Part shown: positions 19,907 to 29,041 of the stretch, in pieces | Layout: every line of letters starts with the position of its first letter | Position numbering within the stretch: position 1 is the stretch's first letter | NCBI GenBank assembly: GCA_965279355.1 | Contig: OZ257155.1 | Span: 4,278,001 to 4,342,000, forward strand | Source of the DNA: G965279355 sp965279355 | GTDB taxonomy: Bacteria; Pseudomonadota; Alphaproteobacteria; CACIAM-22H2 | Length of the DNA stretch: 64,000 bases | Reading direction: 5' to 3' | The notes under the pieces: generated by a model | The model's input: only the letters and a program-made list of their open reading frames with translations | What the model was told of the DNA's origin: nothing | Database searches by the model: none | Made by a program: the position numbers and the translations under genes

Positions 19907-20950
19907 GTGAAACTCTTCGAATGCCAGAAATGCGGGCAGCCTCTCTATTTTGAGAACGTGTCCTGCATCAGATGCGGACTGCGGCTGGGCTATATCCCGG
20001 AATTGAGCCGGCTCACGGCGCTGGAGCCCGACGGAGACAACTGGCGGGCGCTGGCTGACGAGACGCCGCGCCGCTTCTGCGCCAATGCCGCGCACGATGC
20101 CTGCAACTGGCTGATCCCCGTCGACAGCACGGCGACGCATTGCCTGGCCTGTCGTCATAACCGCACCATCCCCGATCTCTCGGATACCGAGAATGTCGCT
20201 CGCTGGCGCAAGCTGGAACGGGCGAAGCATTTTCTGTTCTATTCGCTGGTGCGCTTCCGCCTGCCGCTGAACGATCGCAAGCAGGATCCCGAGCACGGCC
20301 TGACCTTCGACTTTCTGGCCGAGACGCCGGAGAGCGGGCCGGTGCTGACCGGCCATGCGGAGGGCGTCATCACCGTCAATATCCGCGAGGCGGACGATTC
20401 CGAGCGCGAGCGGGCGCGCGGCGCCATGCATGAGACGTATCGCACCCTGCTCGGTCATTTCCGCCATGAGATCGGCCACTATTACTGGAACCGGCTGGTG
20501 CGCGACGCAGACCAGATCGAGCCGTTTCGGAAACTCTTCGGCGACGAAAGCCGCGACTATGCGGCGGCGCTGCAGGAACACTACGCCAACCCGCCGACCG
20601 ATCCCTGGAACGACCGCTATGTCAGCAGCTACGCCGCGGCGCATCCGTGGGAGGATTTCGCCGAGACCTGGGCGCATTATTTCCACATCGCCGATACGCT
20701 GGAGACCGCACGCGCCTTCGGTCTCAAGACGAAGCCGCGGGTGCGCCAGACGCCCAAGCTCGACACTGCCCTCGATTTCGATCCCTACAATGCCGGCAGC
20801 GCGGCTGACCTCGTTGAGTCGTGGCTGCCGATCGCCTTTGCCGTGAACTCGATGAACCGCAGCATGGGCCAGCCCGATCTCTATCCCTTCGTGCTGTCAC
20901 CGACCGCGATCGCCAAGCTCGACTTCGTACACGGCCTGATCCATCGCTGA
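19907..20950 (+). CDS. Zinc-ribbon protein with putative zinc metallopeptidase domain
   Basis: A 347-residue protein starting at GTG 19907. The N-terminus holds paired cysteines (CQKCGQPLYF, CIRCGLRLGY) forming a zinc ribbon, with two more cysteines in CLACRHNRT. The middle has HFRHEIGHYYW, an HExxH-like HEIGH metallopeptidase motif, and downstream WEDFAETWAHYFHI could provide the third zinc ligand. This matches the 'putative zinc-binding metallo-peptidase' family (PF15887), whose substrates are unknown. No signal peptide, so cytoplasmic. It is just 3' of the importer terminator and faces the amidohydrolase gene convergently. Confidence 0.82.
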   Translation: MKLFECQKCGQPLYFENVSCIRCGLRLGYIPELSRLTALEPDGDNWRALADETPRRFCANAAHDACNWLIPVDSTATHCLACRHNRTIPDLSDTENVARWRKLERAKHFLFYSLVRFRLPLNDRKQDPEHGLTFDFLAETPESGPVLTGHAEGVITVNIREADDSERERARGAMHETYRTLLGHFRHEIGHYYWNRLVRDADQIEPFRKLFGDESRDYAAALQEHYANPPTDPWNDRYVSSYAAAHPWEDFAETWAHYFHIADTLETARAFGLKTKPRVRQTPKLDTALDFDPYNAGSAADLVESWLPIAFAVNSMNRSMGQPDLYPFVLSPTAIAKLDFVHGLIHR

Positions 20951-20956
20951 CGCCTG

Positions 20957-22420
20957 TCAGGGGCGGGCGCGCACCGGATAGGCCTGCGGGCTGCGCTCAT
21001 CGATGGTCCGCCCGAGCGGGTCCCATCCGCCGACCGCCGCCCACTGGCTTTCGGCATCCTCTCGCGTCTTGAGCCGCAGATCGTCCATGTCGACGCCGAG
21101 GAGCCGGCGGTTTTCCACGCGAACGACGCCATCGACGATGACGGTTTCGACGTCGTCACCCATGCCGCATTCCACGACGGCCCGGATCGGATCGCGGATG
21201 GGACCGTAGCGCAGCGATGCGGCCTCCAAATCGATGACGATGATATCGGCGGCGGCGTCGGGCTGGAGCCGGCCGAGGTCCTTGCGGCCGAGAAAATCCG
21301 CTGTGACGGTCGTCGCGGCGTCGTAGACCTCGTTGGCAGGGGCGGCGAACAGGTTCCGCGAAACGGCCTTTGCCATGTAGGAGGCGGTGCGCATCTGCAT
21401 GATCATATCGCGCGGATAGGTGTCGGTGCCGAGCGCGATCGGGATTCCGAATTTCCGGTAGCGCGGCCATGTATCGAGGACGCGGCCACGGCGGACGAGG
21501 TTGATCGGACAGTGCGAGACGACGGCGCCGCTTCCGGCAAGAAGCTCAAGGTCGCGTCCGCCGGGATAGTGCATCGCGCCGTCCTGCGCCGGGAAATTGC
21601 AGTGGCCGATAAGCGTTCCGGGACGGAGCAGTCCGGTGCGGGCGAGCAGCTCGATCGGCGTGCAGCCATTGCGCGCCACGACCTCGTTGAACTCCCACGG
21701 GTTGTAGGCGGCGTGAATGGCGACGGCGAGGTTCTTTTCCGCGGCGATGGCGGCGGTCCGCTCCAGCAGATCGGGCGAGCAGGTATCGGTGTCGCGCGGC
21801 ACCAGCAGGCCATGCACCAACCCTGACGGGTGCCGCTCAAGTCCGTCGATGAACGCCAGCGCCGCCGCGAGTTCCTCGATGCCGCGCTCTTCATGATCGA
21901 TGCGATAGCGCCGCCCTGCGGCGTTGGCCGCCCAGCTGTAGCTTTCGTAGCCGATCCCGAGCCAGGTCCGGATGCCGAAGCGCTCGCTCTCCGCCGCCAG
22001 CGCCTTCTGCACCGTCGGATTGCTGCCGAACTCGATGTAGCTGGTGATGCCGCTGCGCAGCAGCTCCGCCACGGTGAACCGCGCCTGCAGGGCGAGGTTG
22101 CCCAGGGCCGAGCGGCCGTCACCGGACGAACCCGGCCGCCGCAGCGCGACTTCGTAGAACGGCTGGCCGAGATATTCGGGGCGCGCGGTGTCGCTCATCA
22201 TGCGGTGCAGGGCGCGATGGCCCATGTGGACATGGCTGTCGATGAAGCCGGGGCTGACCAGCTTGCCGCGCGCGTCGATCACCCGGTCGACGGGCTCCGG
22301 CCAGTCGTAACCGACATGGATGATCTTACACCCATCGATGACCACGACGCCGTCGGGCAGAAGCTCATGGCCGGCCGCACCATGCCCGATCACCCAGCCA
22401 CCTTGAATCAACGTGCGCAT
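20957..22420 (-). CDS. Amidohydrolase-superfamily metal hydrolase (SsnA/AtzA-like)
   Basis: A 487-residue enzyme from the ATG at 22420 (28 upstream in-frame residues rejected as low-complexity and overlapping the divergent promoter). Metal-binding motifs: PGFIDSHVHMG (HxH after beta-1), HAAYNPWEF (His), IGHCNFPAQDG (His) and LGTDTYPRDM (Asp). This set fits the cytosine-deaminase/chlorohydrolase group, which deaminates or dechlorinates N-heterocycles. The divergent neighbour is a fused hydantoinase/oxoprolinase, so joint use in cyclic amide or heterocycle breakdown is a fair inference; the substrate is unknown. Confidence 0.88.
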   Translation of the reverse strand: MRTLIQGGWVIGHGAAGHELLPDGVVVIDGCKIIHVGYDWPEPVDRVIDARGKLVSPGFIDSHVHMGHRALHRMMSDTARPEYLGQPFYEVALRRPGSSGDGRSALGNLALQARFTVAELLRSGITSYIEFGSNPTVQKALAAESERFGIRTWLGIGYESYSWAANAAGRRYRIDHEERGIEELAAALAFIDGLERHPSGLVHGLLVPRDTDTCSPDLLERTAAIAAEKNLAVAIHAAYNPWEFNEVVARNGCTPIELLARTGLLRPGTLIGHCNFPAQDGAMHYPGGRDLELLAGSGAVVSHCPINLVRRGRVLDTWPRYRKFGIPIALGTDTYPRDMIMQMRTASYMAKAVSRNLFAAPANEVYDAATTVTADFLGRKDLGRLQPDAAADIIVIDLEAASLRYGPIRDPIRAVVECGMGDDVETVIVDGVVRVENRRLLGVDMDDLRLKTREDAESQWAAVGGWDPLGRTIDERSPQAYPVRARP

Positions 22421-22531
22421 GCCTTTTTGTCTCCGCTCGAGCCCGCTTGTCCGCACGAGGGAATTGCAATTACCGGGCCGGTGCCGCCGAATGCCTTGCA
22501 CCACCGCCGGGGTTTGCCGATAACCTCCCGC

Positions 22532-25500
22532 ATGGAAGAATCGAAGAGCGGCGCCGGCTGGCAGTTCTGGATCGATCGGGGCGGGACGTTCACGGATATC
22601 GTGGGGCGGCGTCCCGACGGTTCGCTCAGTTCGCTCAAATTATTGTCCGCCAGCGAGCACTATCGCGACGCCGCATTGCAGGGCATCCGCGAGCTGCTCG
22701 ACCTGGACAAAACGGATAGTCTGGCCGGGCGCGCCATCGACGCGGTGAAGATGGGGACCACTGTCGCGACCAACGCGCTGCTCGAGCGCAAGGGCGAGCG
22801 GGTGGCGCTGGCGATCACCAAAGGCTTCGCCGACCAGCTCCGCATTGCCTACCAGAACCGGCCCAAGCTGTTCACGCGGCGTATTGTTCTTCCCGATCTC
22901 CTTTACGAGCAGGTGCTGGAGATTGACGAGCGGATGAGCGCACAGGGGGAGGTGCTAACGCCGCTCGATGAGGATGCGGCGCGCGCCGGTCTGCAAAATC
23001 TCTTTGACGCCGGCTTCCGGGCGCTCGCCATCGTGCTGATGCATGGCTATCGCTATCCCGACCACGAGCAGCGCCTCGGCGCGCTGGCCCGCGCCATCGG
23101 CTTCACGCAGATCTCCATTTCGCACGCGGTCAGCCCGCTGATGAAGATCGTCGGTCGCGGTGATACCACGGTGGTGGACGCCTATGTCTCACCGCTGCTG
23201 CGCCGTTATGTCGACCAGGTGGCGGCGGAACTCGGCGATACCCGCCTGATGTTCATGCAGTCGAATGGCGGCCTCACCGATGCACGCGCCTTCCAGGGCA
23301 AGGATTCCATCCTGTCGGGTCCGGCGGGCGGCATCGTTGGAGCAGTGCGCACCGCGACGCAGGCCGGGTTCGAACGTCTGATCACCTTCGACATGGGCGG
23401 CACCTCCACCGATGTCGCGCTCTATAACGGCGAGTACGAGCGCGCCTTCGAGACGCTGGTCGCCGGTGTGCGGATGCGCGCGCCGATGATGAAGATCCAC
23501 ACTGTCGCGGCCGGCGGGGGCTCGATCCTCGGCTTCGACGGGGCGCGGTTCCGCGTCGGTCCCGAAAGTGCCGGCGCCGATCCCGGTCCCGCATGCTATC
23601 GCCGCGGCGGTCCGCTCTGCGTCACCGATGCCAACGTGATGGTCGGCAAGATCCGCCCCGAATTTTTTCCGACGGTGTTCGGTCCCAATGGCGACCAGCC
23701 GCTCGACGCGCTGGTGGTCCGCCGCAAATTCGCGGAACTCGCGGAGGCCGTGAACACGGTGACCGGCGAGACGCGCACGCCGGAAGAAATCGCCGACGGC
23801 TATCTCCGCATCGCCGTCGAGAATATGGCCAACGCCATCAAGCAGGTGTCGATCCAGCGCGGCTACGCGGTCGGCGGCTATACGCTGGTCTGTTTCGGCG
23901 GGGCCGGCGGCCAGCATGCCTGCCGCGTTGCCGACACGCTGGGTATGACGACGGTGTTCATTCATCCGCTGTCCGGCGTGCTGTCGGCCTACGGCATGGG
24001 TCTCGCCGACCTTCGAGTGCTGCGCGAGAAATCCGTCGAGGCACGGCTGGACGACATGCTGCTCCCCGATATCACGCAATCGCTCGATACGCTGGCCGTC
24101 GAGGCAACGGAGGAGATGCGCCGCCAGGGCATCGCTGATGTCGATATCGAGGTGCAGCGGAAGCTGCATCTGAAATACGAAGGCACGGACTCAACGCTGG
24201 TCATCGCCTTCGCCGATGCAGAAGCCGCGACCGCCGCCTTCACGGCAGCGCATCGCCAGCGTTACGGCTTCATGATGCCGGACAAGACGGTGATCGTCGA
24301 AGCCGTCGCGGTCGAGGTGATCGGCCATACCGAACGCATAGACACGCCGGTGGCTGATCCCGTCGACGTCGCGCCGCCAATGGCCGTGGCCAAGGTGGCG
24401 ATGTTCGCCGAAGCTGCGTTTCACGAAACGCCGGTGTTCACCCGCGAGACGTTGCGGCCGGGCATGAAAGTCACCGGCCCGGCGATGATCGCCGAGGCCA
24501 ACGCCACGACCATCGTCGAGCCCGGCTGGATGGCGGAGGTCACGGCCCGCGATCACCTGGTGCTGCGCCGCACCGTGGCGATCAAACGGCAGGCGGCGGC
24601 GGGCACGCAGGTCGATCCGGTGATGCTGGAGGTCTTCAACAACCTCTTCATGTCGATCGCGGAGCAGATGGGCGTCGCGCTGCAGAACACCGCCTATTCC
24701 GTGAACATCAAAGAACGGCTGGATTTCTCCTGCGCGCTGTTCGATCGCGAGGGCGCCCTGATCGCCAACGCGCCGCACATGCCGGTGCATCTGGGGTCGA
24801 TGGGGGAGAGCGTGTCGGCAATCATGCGGGCGCGCGAAGGCACCATGAAACCCGGTGACGTGTTCGTGCTGAATGCGCCGTATAACGGCGGTACGCATCT
24901 GCCGGATGTGACGGTAGTGACGCCGGTCTTCGACGAGGCAAACGCCGAAATCCTCTTCTTCGTCGCTGCGCGCGGTCATCACGCCGATATCGGCGGGACC
25001 TCGCCGGGCTCGATGCCGCCCGACTCAACGACGGTCGAGGAAGAGGGCGTCCTGATCGACAATGTGCAGCTCGTCGATCAGGGCCGGTTCCTCGAAGACG
25101 AGATGCGGGCACTCCTGTCTTCCGGCCGCTATCCCGTCCGCAATCCGGACCAAAACATCGCCGATCTCAAGGCGCAGATCGCGGCCTGCGAGAAAGGCGT
25201 GCAGGAGCTGCGGCGCATGGTCGCGGAGTACGGTCTCGATGTCGTGCGCGCCTATATGCGGCATGTGCAGGACAATGCGGAGGAGCAGGTGCGCCGCGTG
25301 CTCGGCGTGCTGAAGGATGGGCGCTTCGAATGCGCGATGGATGACGGCAGCGTGATCCGGGTGCAGGTGTCCATCGATCCCGTCGCGCGCACCGGCGTCA
25401 TCGACTTCACCGGCACGTCGCCGCAGCGCCCGACCAATTTCAACGCGCCGTCTTCGGTGTGCAAGGCGGCGGTGCTCTATGTCTTTCGCACCCTGGTCGA

Positions 25501-26143
25501 CGACGACATCCCGATGAATGCCGGCGTGCTCAAGCCGCTCAGGATCGTCATCCCCGAGGGTTCGATGCTGGCGCCGCGCTATCCCGCCGCCGTGGTAGCC
25601 GGCAATGTCGAGACCTCGCAATGCGTGACCGATGCGCTGTACGGCGCGCTTGGCGTCATGGCGGCGGCGCAGGGCACCATGAACAACTTCACGTTCGGCA
25701 ACGACCGCCACCAGTATTACGAAACCATCGCCGGCGGCTCCGGCGCCGGCCCGGATTTCGACGGCACCTCGGCGGTGCAGACGCACATGACCAACTCGCG
25801 CCTTACCGATCCGGAGGTGCTGGAGTGGCGCTATCCGGTGCTGGTGGACTCCTTCGAGATCCGACGCGGCAGCGGCGGCGCGGGCCGGCATTCCGGCGGC
25901 GACGGCGTGATCCGGCGCATCCGCTTCAGGGAGACGATGATCTGCGCGATCCTCGCCAACCGCCGCAAAGAGGTGCCGTTTGGACTTGAGGGCGGCGAGG
26001 CCGCGCAGGGCGGGCGCAACTGGGTGGAACGCGCGGATGGCACGCGTGACGAGAAGGGCGCGACCGGGCGCTGGGACGTGCAGCCCGGGGACGTCTTCGC
26101 GATCGAGACGCCGGGCGGCGGTGGGTTTGGGAAGAAGAGTTAG
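22532..26143 (+). CDS. 5-oxoprolinase / N-methylhydantoinase, fused A and B halves
   Basis: A 1203-residue ATP-dependent hydrolase. The N-terminal half is HyuA/OplA-like, beginning FWIDRGGTFTDIVGRRPDG, with FDMGGTSTDVALY and SAGADPGPACYRRGGP; the C-terminal half (from about residue 690) is HyuB/OplB-like with APHMPVHLGSMGESV, NAPYNGGTHLPDVT and the glycine-rich GGGGFGKKS end. Such single-chain forms resemble eukaryotic OPLAH and hydrolyse 5-oxoproline or substituted hydantoins using ATP. The frame is open to 21830, but the extension runs through the divergent amidohydrolase and is rejected. The 111-base gap between the two genes should hold both promoters. Confidence 0.92.
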   Translation: MEESKSGAGWQFWIDRGGTFTDIVGRRPDGSLSSLKLLSASEHYRDAALQGIRELLDLDKTDSLAGRAIDAVKMGTTVATNALLERKGERVALAITKGFADQLRIAYQNRPKLFTRRIVLPDLLYEQVLEIDERMSAQGEVLTPLDEDAARAGLQNLFDAGFRALAIVLMHGYRYPDHEQRLGALARAIGFTQISISHAVSPLMKIVGRGDTTVVDAYVSPLLRRYVDQVAAELGDTRLMFMQSNGGLTDARAFQGKDSILSGPAGGIVGAVRTATQAGFERLITFDMGGTSTDVALYNGEYERAFETLVAGVRMRAPMMKIHTVAAGGGSILGFDGARFRVGPESAGADPGPACYRRGGPLCVTDANVMVGKIRPEFFPTVFGPNGDQPLDALVVRRKFAELAEAVNTVTGETRTPEEIADGYLRIAVENMANAIKQVSIQRGYAVGGYTLVCFGGAGGQHACRVADTLGMTTVFIHPLSGVLSAYGMGLADLRVLREKSVEARLDDMLLPDITQSLDTLAVEATEEMRRQGIADVDIEVQRKLHLKYEGTDSTLVIAFADAEAATAAFTAAHRQRYGFMMPDKTVIVEAVAVEVIGHTERIDTPVADPVDVAPPMAVAKVAMFAEAAFHETPVFTRETLRPGMKVTGPAMIAEANATTIVEPGWMAEVTARDHLVLRRTVAIKRQAAAGTQVDPVMLEVFNNLFMSIAEQMGVALQNTAYSVNIKERLDFSCALFDREGALIANAPHMPVHLGSMGESVSAIMRAREGTMKPGDVFVLNAPYNGGTHLPDVTVVTPVFDEANAEILFFVAARGHHADIGGTSPGSMPPDSTTVEEEGVLIDNVQLVDQGRFLEDEMRALLSSGRYPVRNPDQNIADLKAQIAACEKGVQELRRMVAEYGLDVVRAYMRHVQDNAEEQVRRVLGVLKDGRFECAMDDGSVIRVQVSIDPVARTGVIDFTGTSPQRPTNFNAPSSVCKAAVLYVFRTLVDDDIPMNAGVLKPLRIVIPEGSMLAPRYPAAVVAGNVETSQCVTDALYGALGVMAAAQGTMNNFTFGNDRHQYYETIAGGSGAGPDFDGTSAVQTHMTNSRLTDPEVLEWRYPVLVDSFEIRRGSGGAGRHSGGDGVIRRIRFRETMICAILANRRKEVPFGLEGGEAAQGGRNWVERADGTRDEKGATGRWDVQPGDVFAIETPGGGGFGKKS

Positions 26144-26218
26144 GAAAGTTGGGCGCTGCGCGCGCTATCCGTCCTGCGCTGTCGCGCGTCCCCTGCAATC
26201 AACAGCTCAAAAATTATC

Positions 26219-26330
26219 TGTCACCCCAGCGAAAGCTGGGGCCCAGCCGTTGGGTGCTCACCCCGATCACGTTCCGTCGCGACTGCAGAACGACCGCGCC
26301 ACCTGGGTCCCAGCTTTCGCTGGGGTGACA
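26219..26330. repeat. Palindromic intergenic repeat pair (CCCCAGC/GCTGGGG type)
   Basis: Two copies of a palindromic unit face each other: TGTCACCCCAGCGAAAGCTG around 26219-26246 and its reverse complement around 26303-26330, separated by about 56 bases. Each unit itself contains CCCCAGC-GAAA-GCTGGGG, able to form a small hairpin. Inverted pairs of this type are common between genes in many alphaproteobacteria (REP/BIME-like). Short ORFs reading SESWDPG and FRWGD come from it and are not genes. Confidence 0.75.
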
Positions 26331-26360
26331 ATCAGGGGTAGATGACAATCGGGGGCGCCC

Positions 26361-26396
26361 AAAAACAAAAACGGCCGCGCATCGCACAGCCGTTTT
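26361..26396 (-). terminator. Rho-independent terminator of the 99-residue protein gene
   Basis: On the minus strand an 8-bp stem AAAACGGC / GCCGTTTT (arms 26389-26396 and 26367-26374) is followed by TGTTTTT (26361-26366), the classical shape, about 30 bases after the stop of the minus-strand gene at 26427. Confidence 0.8.
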
Positions 26397-26426
26397 CACA
26401 AAACCCTACCGAAGACGCTTAAGGCG

Positions 26427-26726
26427 TCAGCCCTTGCTCTTCGCCTCTTCGAACAGGCCGGCCAGCACCTGCGGGCGGTTGTTCACCACCGGCAGCTCCT
26501 GCGCGACCAGCAGGCCTTCGAGGCGCTTGGCGGTGTCGAGGGCGGCTTCCTTGCTGAGATTGGAATTCACCAGCGGACCCAGACTGCCGAACGACAGCGG
26601 CGCGCGCGTCTGGACGGAATCGTTGGGCAATGTGAATTTTTCCGTCGGCGAAGCGGTCTTCGGCCGGTCGGCATTGGGTCGCGCGATGGGCGTGCCCTTG
26701 GTCGGGTCGATGGTCGACATGTCCAT
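26427..26726 (-). CDS. Small unknown protein, 99 residues
   Basis: I do not recognise this family. The N-terminal half is polar and rich in P, T, K and N (DPTKGTPIARPNADRPKTAS), probably disordered; the C-terminal half is predicted helical (SNLSKEAALDTAKRLEGLLV...QVLAGLFEEAKSKG). A second in-frame ATG two codons later (26720) is an alternative start. There is no signal peptide, membrane segment or cysteine. A clear terminator follows and it stands alone, divergent from the DMT transporter gene, which supports it being a real expressed gene. The disordered-then-helical shape recalls small anti-sigma or chaperone-bound proteins, but nothing specific supports that. Confidence 0.6.
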   Translation of the reverse strand: MDMSTIDPTKGTPIARPNADRPKTASPTEKFTLPNDSVQTRAPLSFGSLGPLVNSNLSKEAALDTAKRLEGLLVAQELPVVNNRPQVLAGLFEEAKSKG

Positions 26727-26834
26727 GGTCCTTCTTTAGCCGGCGCCCTTTTTGAGCGTCCTTTGAGCCAAGGTCCGTTCTGACCTTGTGCTAAACAGTC
26801 CGGAGAATAGAGCAAAACGGCCTCTGCTGCAAAT

Positions 26835-27752
26835 ATGTTACCCACCGGAACACCTCCGCCGGCCGACCGCCCCGGCCTCGGCATCACCTATATGTTGTTG
26901 GGAATGCTGTTCTTTTCGGCCATGGACGGGGTGGCCAAATGGATCGTCGTGGTCTTCCCCCTGATGCAGGTCCTGGCCCTGCGCAACGGCATGAATCTAG
27001 TGCTCATTTCACCCATTGTGTACCGGGCCGGCGGCTGGCGGAGTCTCCGGACCGGCCGCCCCTGGGCGCATGGAATGCGGGTCCTGCTCTCGCTGGGCGC
27101 CCTGACCTGCTATTTCGAGGCGCTGCGCCACCTGCCGCTGGCGACCTGCGTGGCGCTCGCCTTCGCTTCGCCGCTCTTCATGACGCTGTTCTCCGTGGTC
27201 CTGCTGAAGGAGAAAGTCGGCTGGCATCGCTGGGGGGCGATCGCCGTCGGCTTCATCGGCGTGCTGGTGATCGTGCAGCCGGAAACCGACCAGCTCGCCA
27301 CGCTCGCTGCCGGCCTTGCGATCCTCTCCAGCGTCTTCTTCGCGCTCAACATGACCACGGTGCGCTGGCTCGCCCGCCACGAAACCGAAGCCGCCATCCT
27401 CTTCCATCAGAATCTCGGGGTGGCGCTGATCTGCGGGGCAGCGCTGCCCTTTGTGTGGGTGACGCCGACGCCGTTGGAATGGCTCGGCATCGCCGCGATG
27501 GCCGTGACGATGACCGGCGGCCAGATCCTGACCGTGAAGGCCTTCCGCATCGCCCCGGTCGGCGTGGTGGCGCCCTTCGAATACGTGGAACTGATCGGCG
27601 CCAGCCTGATTGGCTATCTGGTGTGGAAGGAAATCCCGGCCGACCACGTGTGGCTGGGGGCGGGGATCATCATTGCGAGCGGGCTGTATATGATCTGGCG
27701 GGAGACGGGGAAGAAAACGAATACGAATACTGAAAAGGGAGTTATCACATGA
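26835..27752 (+). CDS. EamA/DMT-family transporter
   Basis: A 305-residue membrane protein with ten predicted spans in two EamA repeats. The first begins GITYMLLGMLFFSAMDGVAKWI; FEALRHLPLATCVALAFASP and VLLKEKVGWHRWGAIAVGFIGVL mark the ends of the first repeat, and TVKAFRIAPVGVVAPFEYVELI the second, which is the RhaT/SAM-type DMT pattern. Members export or import small metabolites; the substrate is not predictable. Its stop overlaps the cupin gene start (ATGA), so the two are coupled. Confidence 0.88.
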   Translation: MLPTGTPPPADRPGLGITYMLLGMLFFSAMDGVAKWIVVVFPLMQVLALRNGMNLVLISPIVYRAGGWRSLRTGRPWAHGMRVLLSLGALTCYFEALRHLPLATCVALAFASPLFMTLFSVVLLKEKVGWHRWGAIAVGFIGVLVIVQPETDQLATLAAGLAILSSVFFALNMTTVRWLARHETEAAILFHQNLGVALICGAALPFVWVTPTPLEWLGIAAMAVTMTGGQILTVKAFRIAPVGVVAPFEYVELIGASLIGYLVWKEIPADHVWLGAGIIIASGLYMIWRETGKKTNTNTEKGVIT

Positions 27753-28225
27753 AATCCGGCGTTCGCCGCATCGTCACCGGGCATGACAGCGCAGGCAAGG
27801 CCGTCATCCGCTTTGACGACACGATGGAGGCGAACGAGGATCGCGCCCCCGTCGCCAGGTTCTTCAAGCTGTGGACGACCAGCAGCAGCCCCGCCGACAA
27901 CAACGACGAATACGACGGCAGCAACCGCGAGACGGGGCTGACCTCGCCGGGCGGCACGGTGCTGCGGATCGTCGATATCTATCCGGGCCAGCGCTCGCCC
28001 ATGCACCGCACGCTGTCGCTGGATTACGGGATCGTGCTCGACGGCAAGGTGGACATGGAGCTGGATAGCGGCGAGGTCGCACACCTTCGGACCGGCGACG
28101 TGGTGGTTCAGCGCGGCACCATCCATGCCTGGGTCAACAACTACGAGGAGCCGGTGCGGATGGCCTTCGTGCTGATCGACGCGACCCCCGCGACGGTCGG
28201 CGGGAAGGCGCTGGGGCCGGTCTGA
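27749..28225 (+). CDS. Cupin-domain protein
   Basis: A 158-residue protein with one cupin barrel in the C-terminal two thirds: motif 1 around DIYPGQRSPMHRTLSLDYGIVLDGKVDMEL, motif 2 around LRTGDVVVQRGTIHAWVNN. Histidines in MHRT and TIHAW could hold a metal. It resembles small cupins encoded beside catabolic or transport genes; no reaction can be assigned. Translation is coupled to the DMT transporter by a 4-base overlap. Confidence 0.85.
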   Translation: MKSGVRRIVTGHDSAGKAVIRFDDTMEANEDRAPVARFFKLWTTSSSPADNNDEYDGSNRETGLTSPGGTVLRIVDIYPGQRSPMHRTLSLDYGIVLDGKVDMELDSGEVAHLRTGDVVVQRGTIHAWVNNYEEPVRMAFVLIDATPATVGGKALGPV

Positions 28226-28300
28226 CAGCCGCTACCTATTCTTTCACCAGCCCCGACAGTGGTGTGGGTGGTGAGATTTCGCACGGTGCCATTGCGATAT

Positions 28301-28927
28301 CTATCTTAGCCCGGCGCAGACAATCTCAAACTGCTGCCGCAGTTTGCGCAGGCCGGACTTCACGTCGGGCTCGGCGGCGGCAAGGCAGAGCCGGATTTCC
28401 ATTCGATAAAGGCTGAAAAAGATCCGGGCTGCGATTTCCGGCGGTGTCTTCTTGTTGATGAGGCCGCGCCGCTGCGCTTCGGCGACAATCTCGGTGACGC
28501 GCTGTTCGGTTTTCTGGACGCCGTTGCGGATTCGGGTCGCGACCATCCCCTCGGAAAAGGTCATCTCCTTCATCATCTGGCGTGACAGGTCCGGCGTCTT
28601 GCAGAAGTAGCGATAGAATTCCCCGAAGAAACCGATGAGCTGGTCGGAGAGGGGGGCAGCCGGATCGACGTGTTCTGTCGCGCGCGCGATCAGCGGCTCG
28701 AATTCTTCATCGAAGATCAGTAGCAGCAACTCGTGCTTGCCGTTGGCATAGAGAAACAGCGTTCCAAAGGCGACGCCGGCGCTGGCCGCGATATCCTTGG
28801 CTGTAGCGCGCTCGAATCCCTTCTTTGTGAAGACCGTGCGGGCCGCCTTGCGGATACGGGTCAGCTTGTCCCGCTTGTTTGACTCGCGGCGGCCGCCGGC
28901 GGCTTCGACGGCTGTTTCCATGGTCAT
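28301..28927 (-). CDS. TetR-family transcriptional regulator
   Basis: A 208-residue repressor-type protein. The N-terminal helix-turn-helix is clear: RIRKAARTVFTKKGFERATA, KDIAASAGVAFGTLFLYANG (about 24-68), followed by an all-helical ligand/dimer domain. It faces the Rieske oxygenase gene across 153 bases that hold two 22-bp palindromes (28992-29013, 29042-29063), the likely operators. It probably controls itself and the oxygenase operon in response to an aromatic or related compound, by inference from position. An alternative start is the second Met two codons later. Confidence 0.92.
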   Translation of the reverse strand: MTMETAVEAAGGRRESNKRDKLTRIRKAARTVFTKKGFERATAKDIAASAGVAFGTLFLYANGKHELLLLIFDEEFEPLIARATEHVDPAAPLSDQLIGFFGEFYRYFCKTPDLSRQMMKEMTFSEGMVATRIRNGVQKTEQRVTEIVAEAQRRGLINKKTPPEIAARIFFSLYRMEIRLCLAAAEPDVKSGLRKLRQQFEIVCAGLR

Positions 28928-28991
28928 CGGATTGAAACCTCACGATGAATCGTCTGCATCAGTATCGCGTCGGAATGCTCTCGCCGGCAAG

Positions 28992-29013
28992 AAAAATGAT
29001 TTCGATCATTTTT
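28992..29013. promoter_or_regulatory. Operator-like palindrome 1 between TetR and oxygenase genes
   Basis: Perfect 9-bp inverted repeat AAAAATGAT-TTCG-ATCATTTTT. It lies just upstream of a TTGACT hexamer (29017-29022) that could be the -35 of the oxygenase promoter. Length and symmetry fit a TetR dimer site. Confidence 0.7.
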
Positions 29014-29041
29014 CATTTGACTGGCGGGCCTCTGCGGATCA

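Noticed and set aside
21830..22531. N-terminal extension of the oxoprolinase frame
   Set aside because: It overlaps the divergent amidohydrolase and does not resemble HyuA; the real N-terminus begins at 22532.
26214..26399. 61-residue ORF with SESWDPG and FRWGD
   Set aside because: Encoded by the palindromic repeat itself; such peptides are typical artefacts of this repeat.
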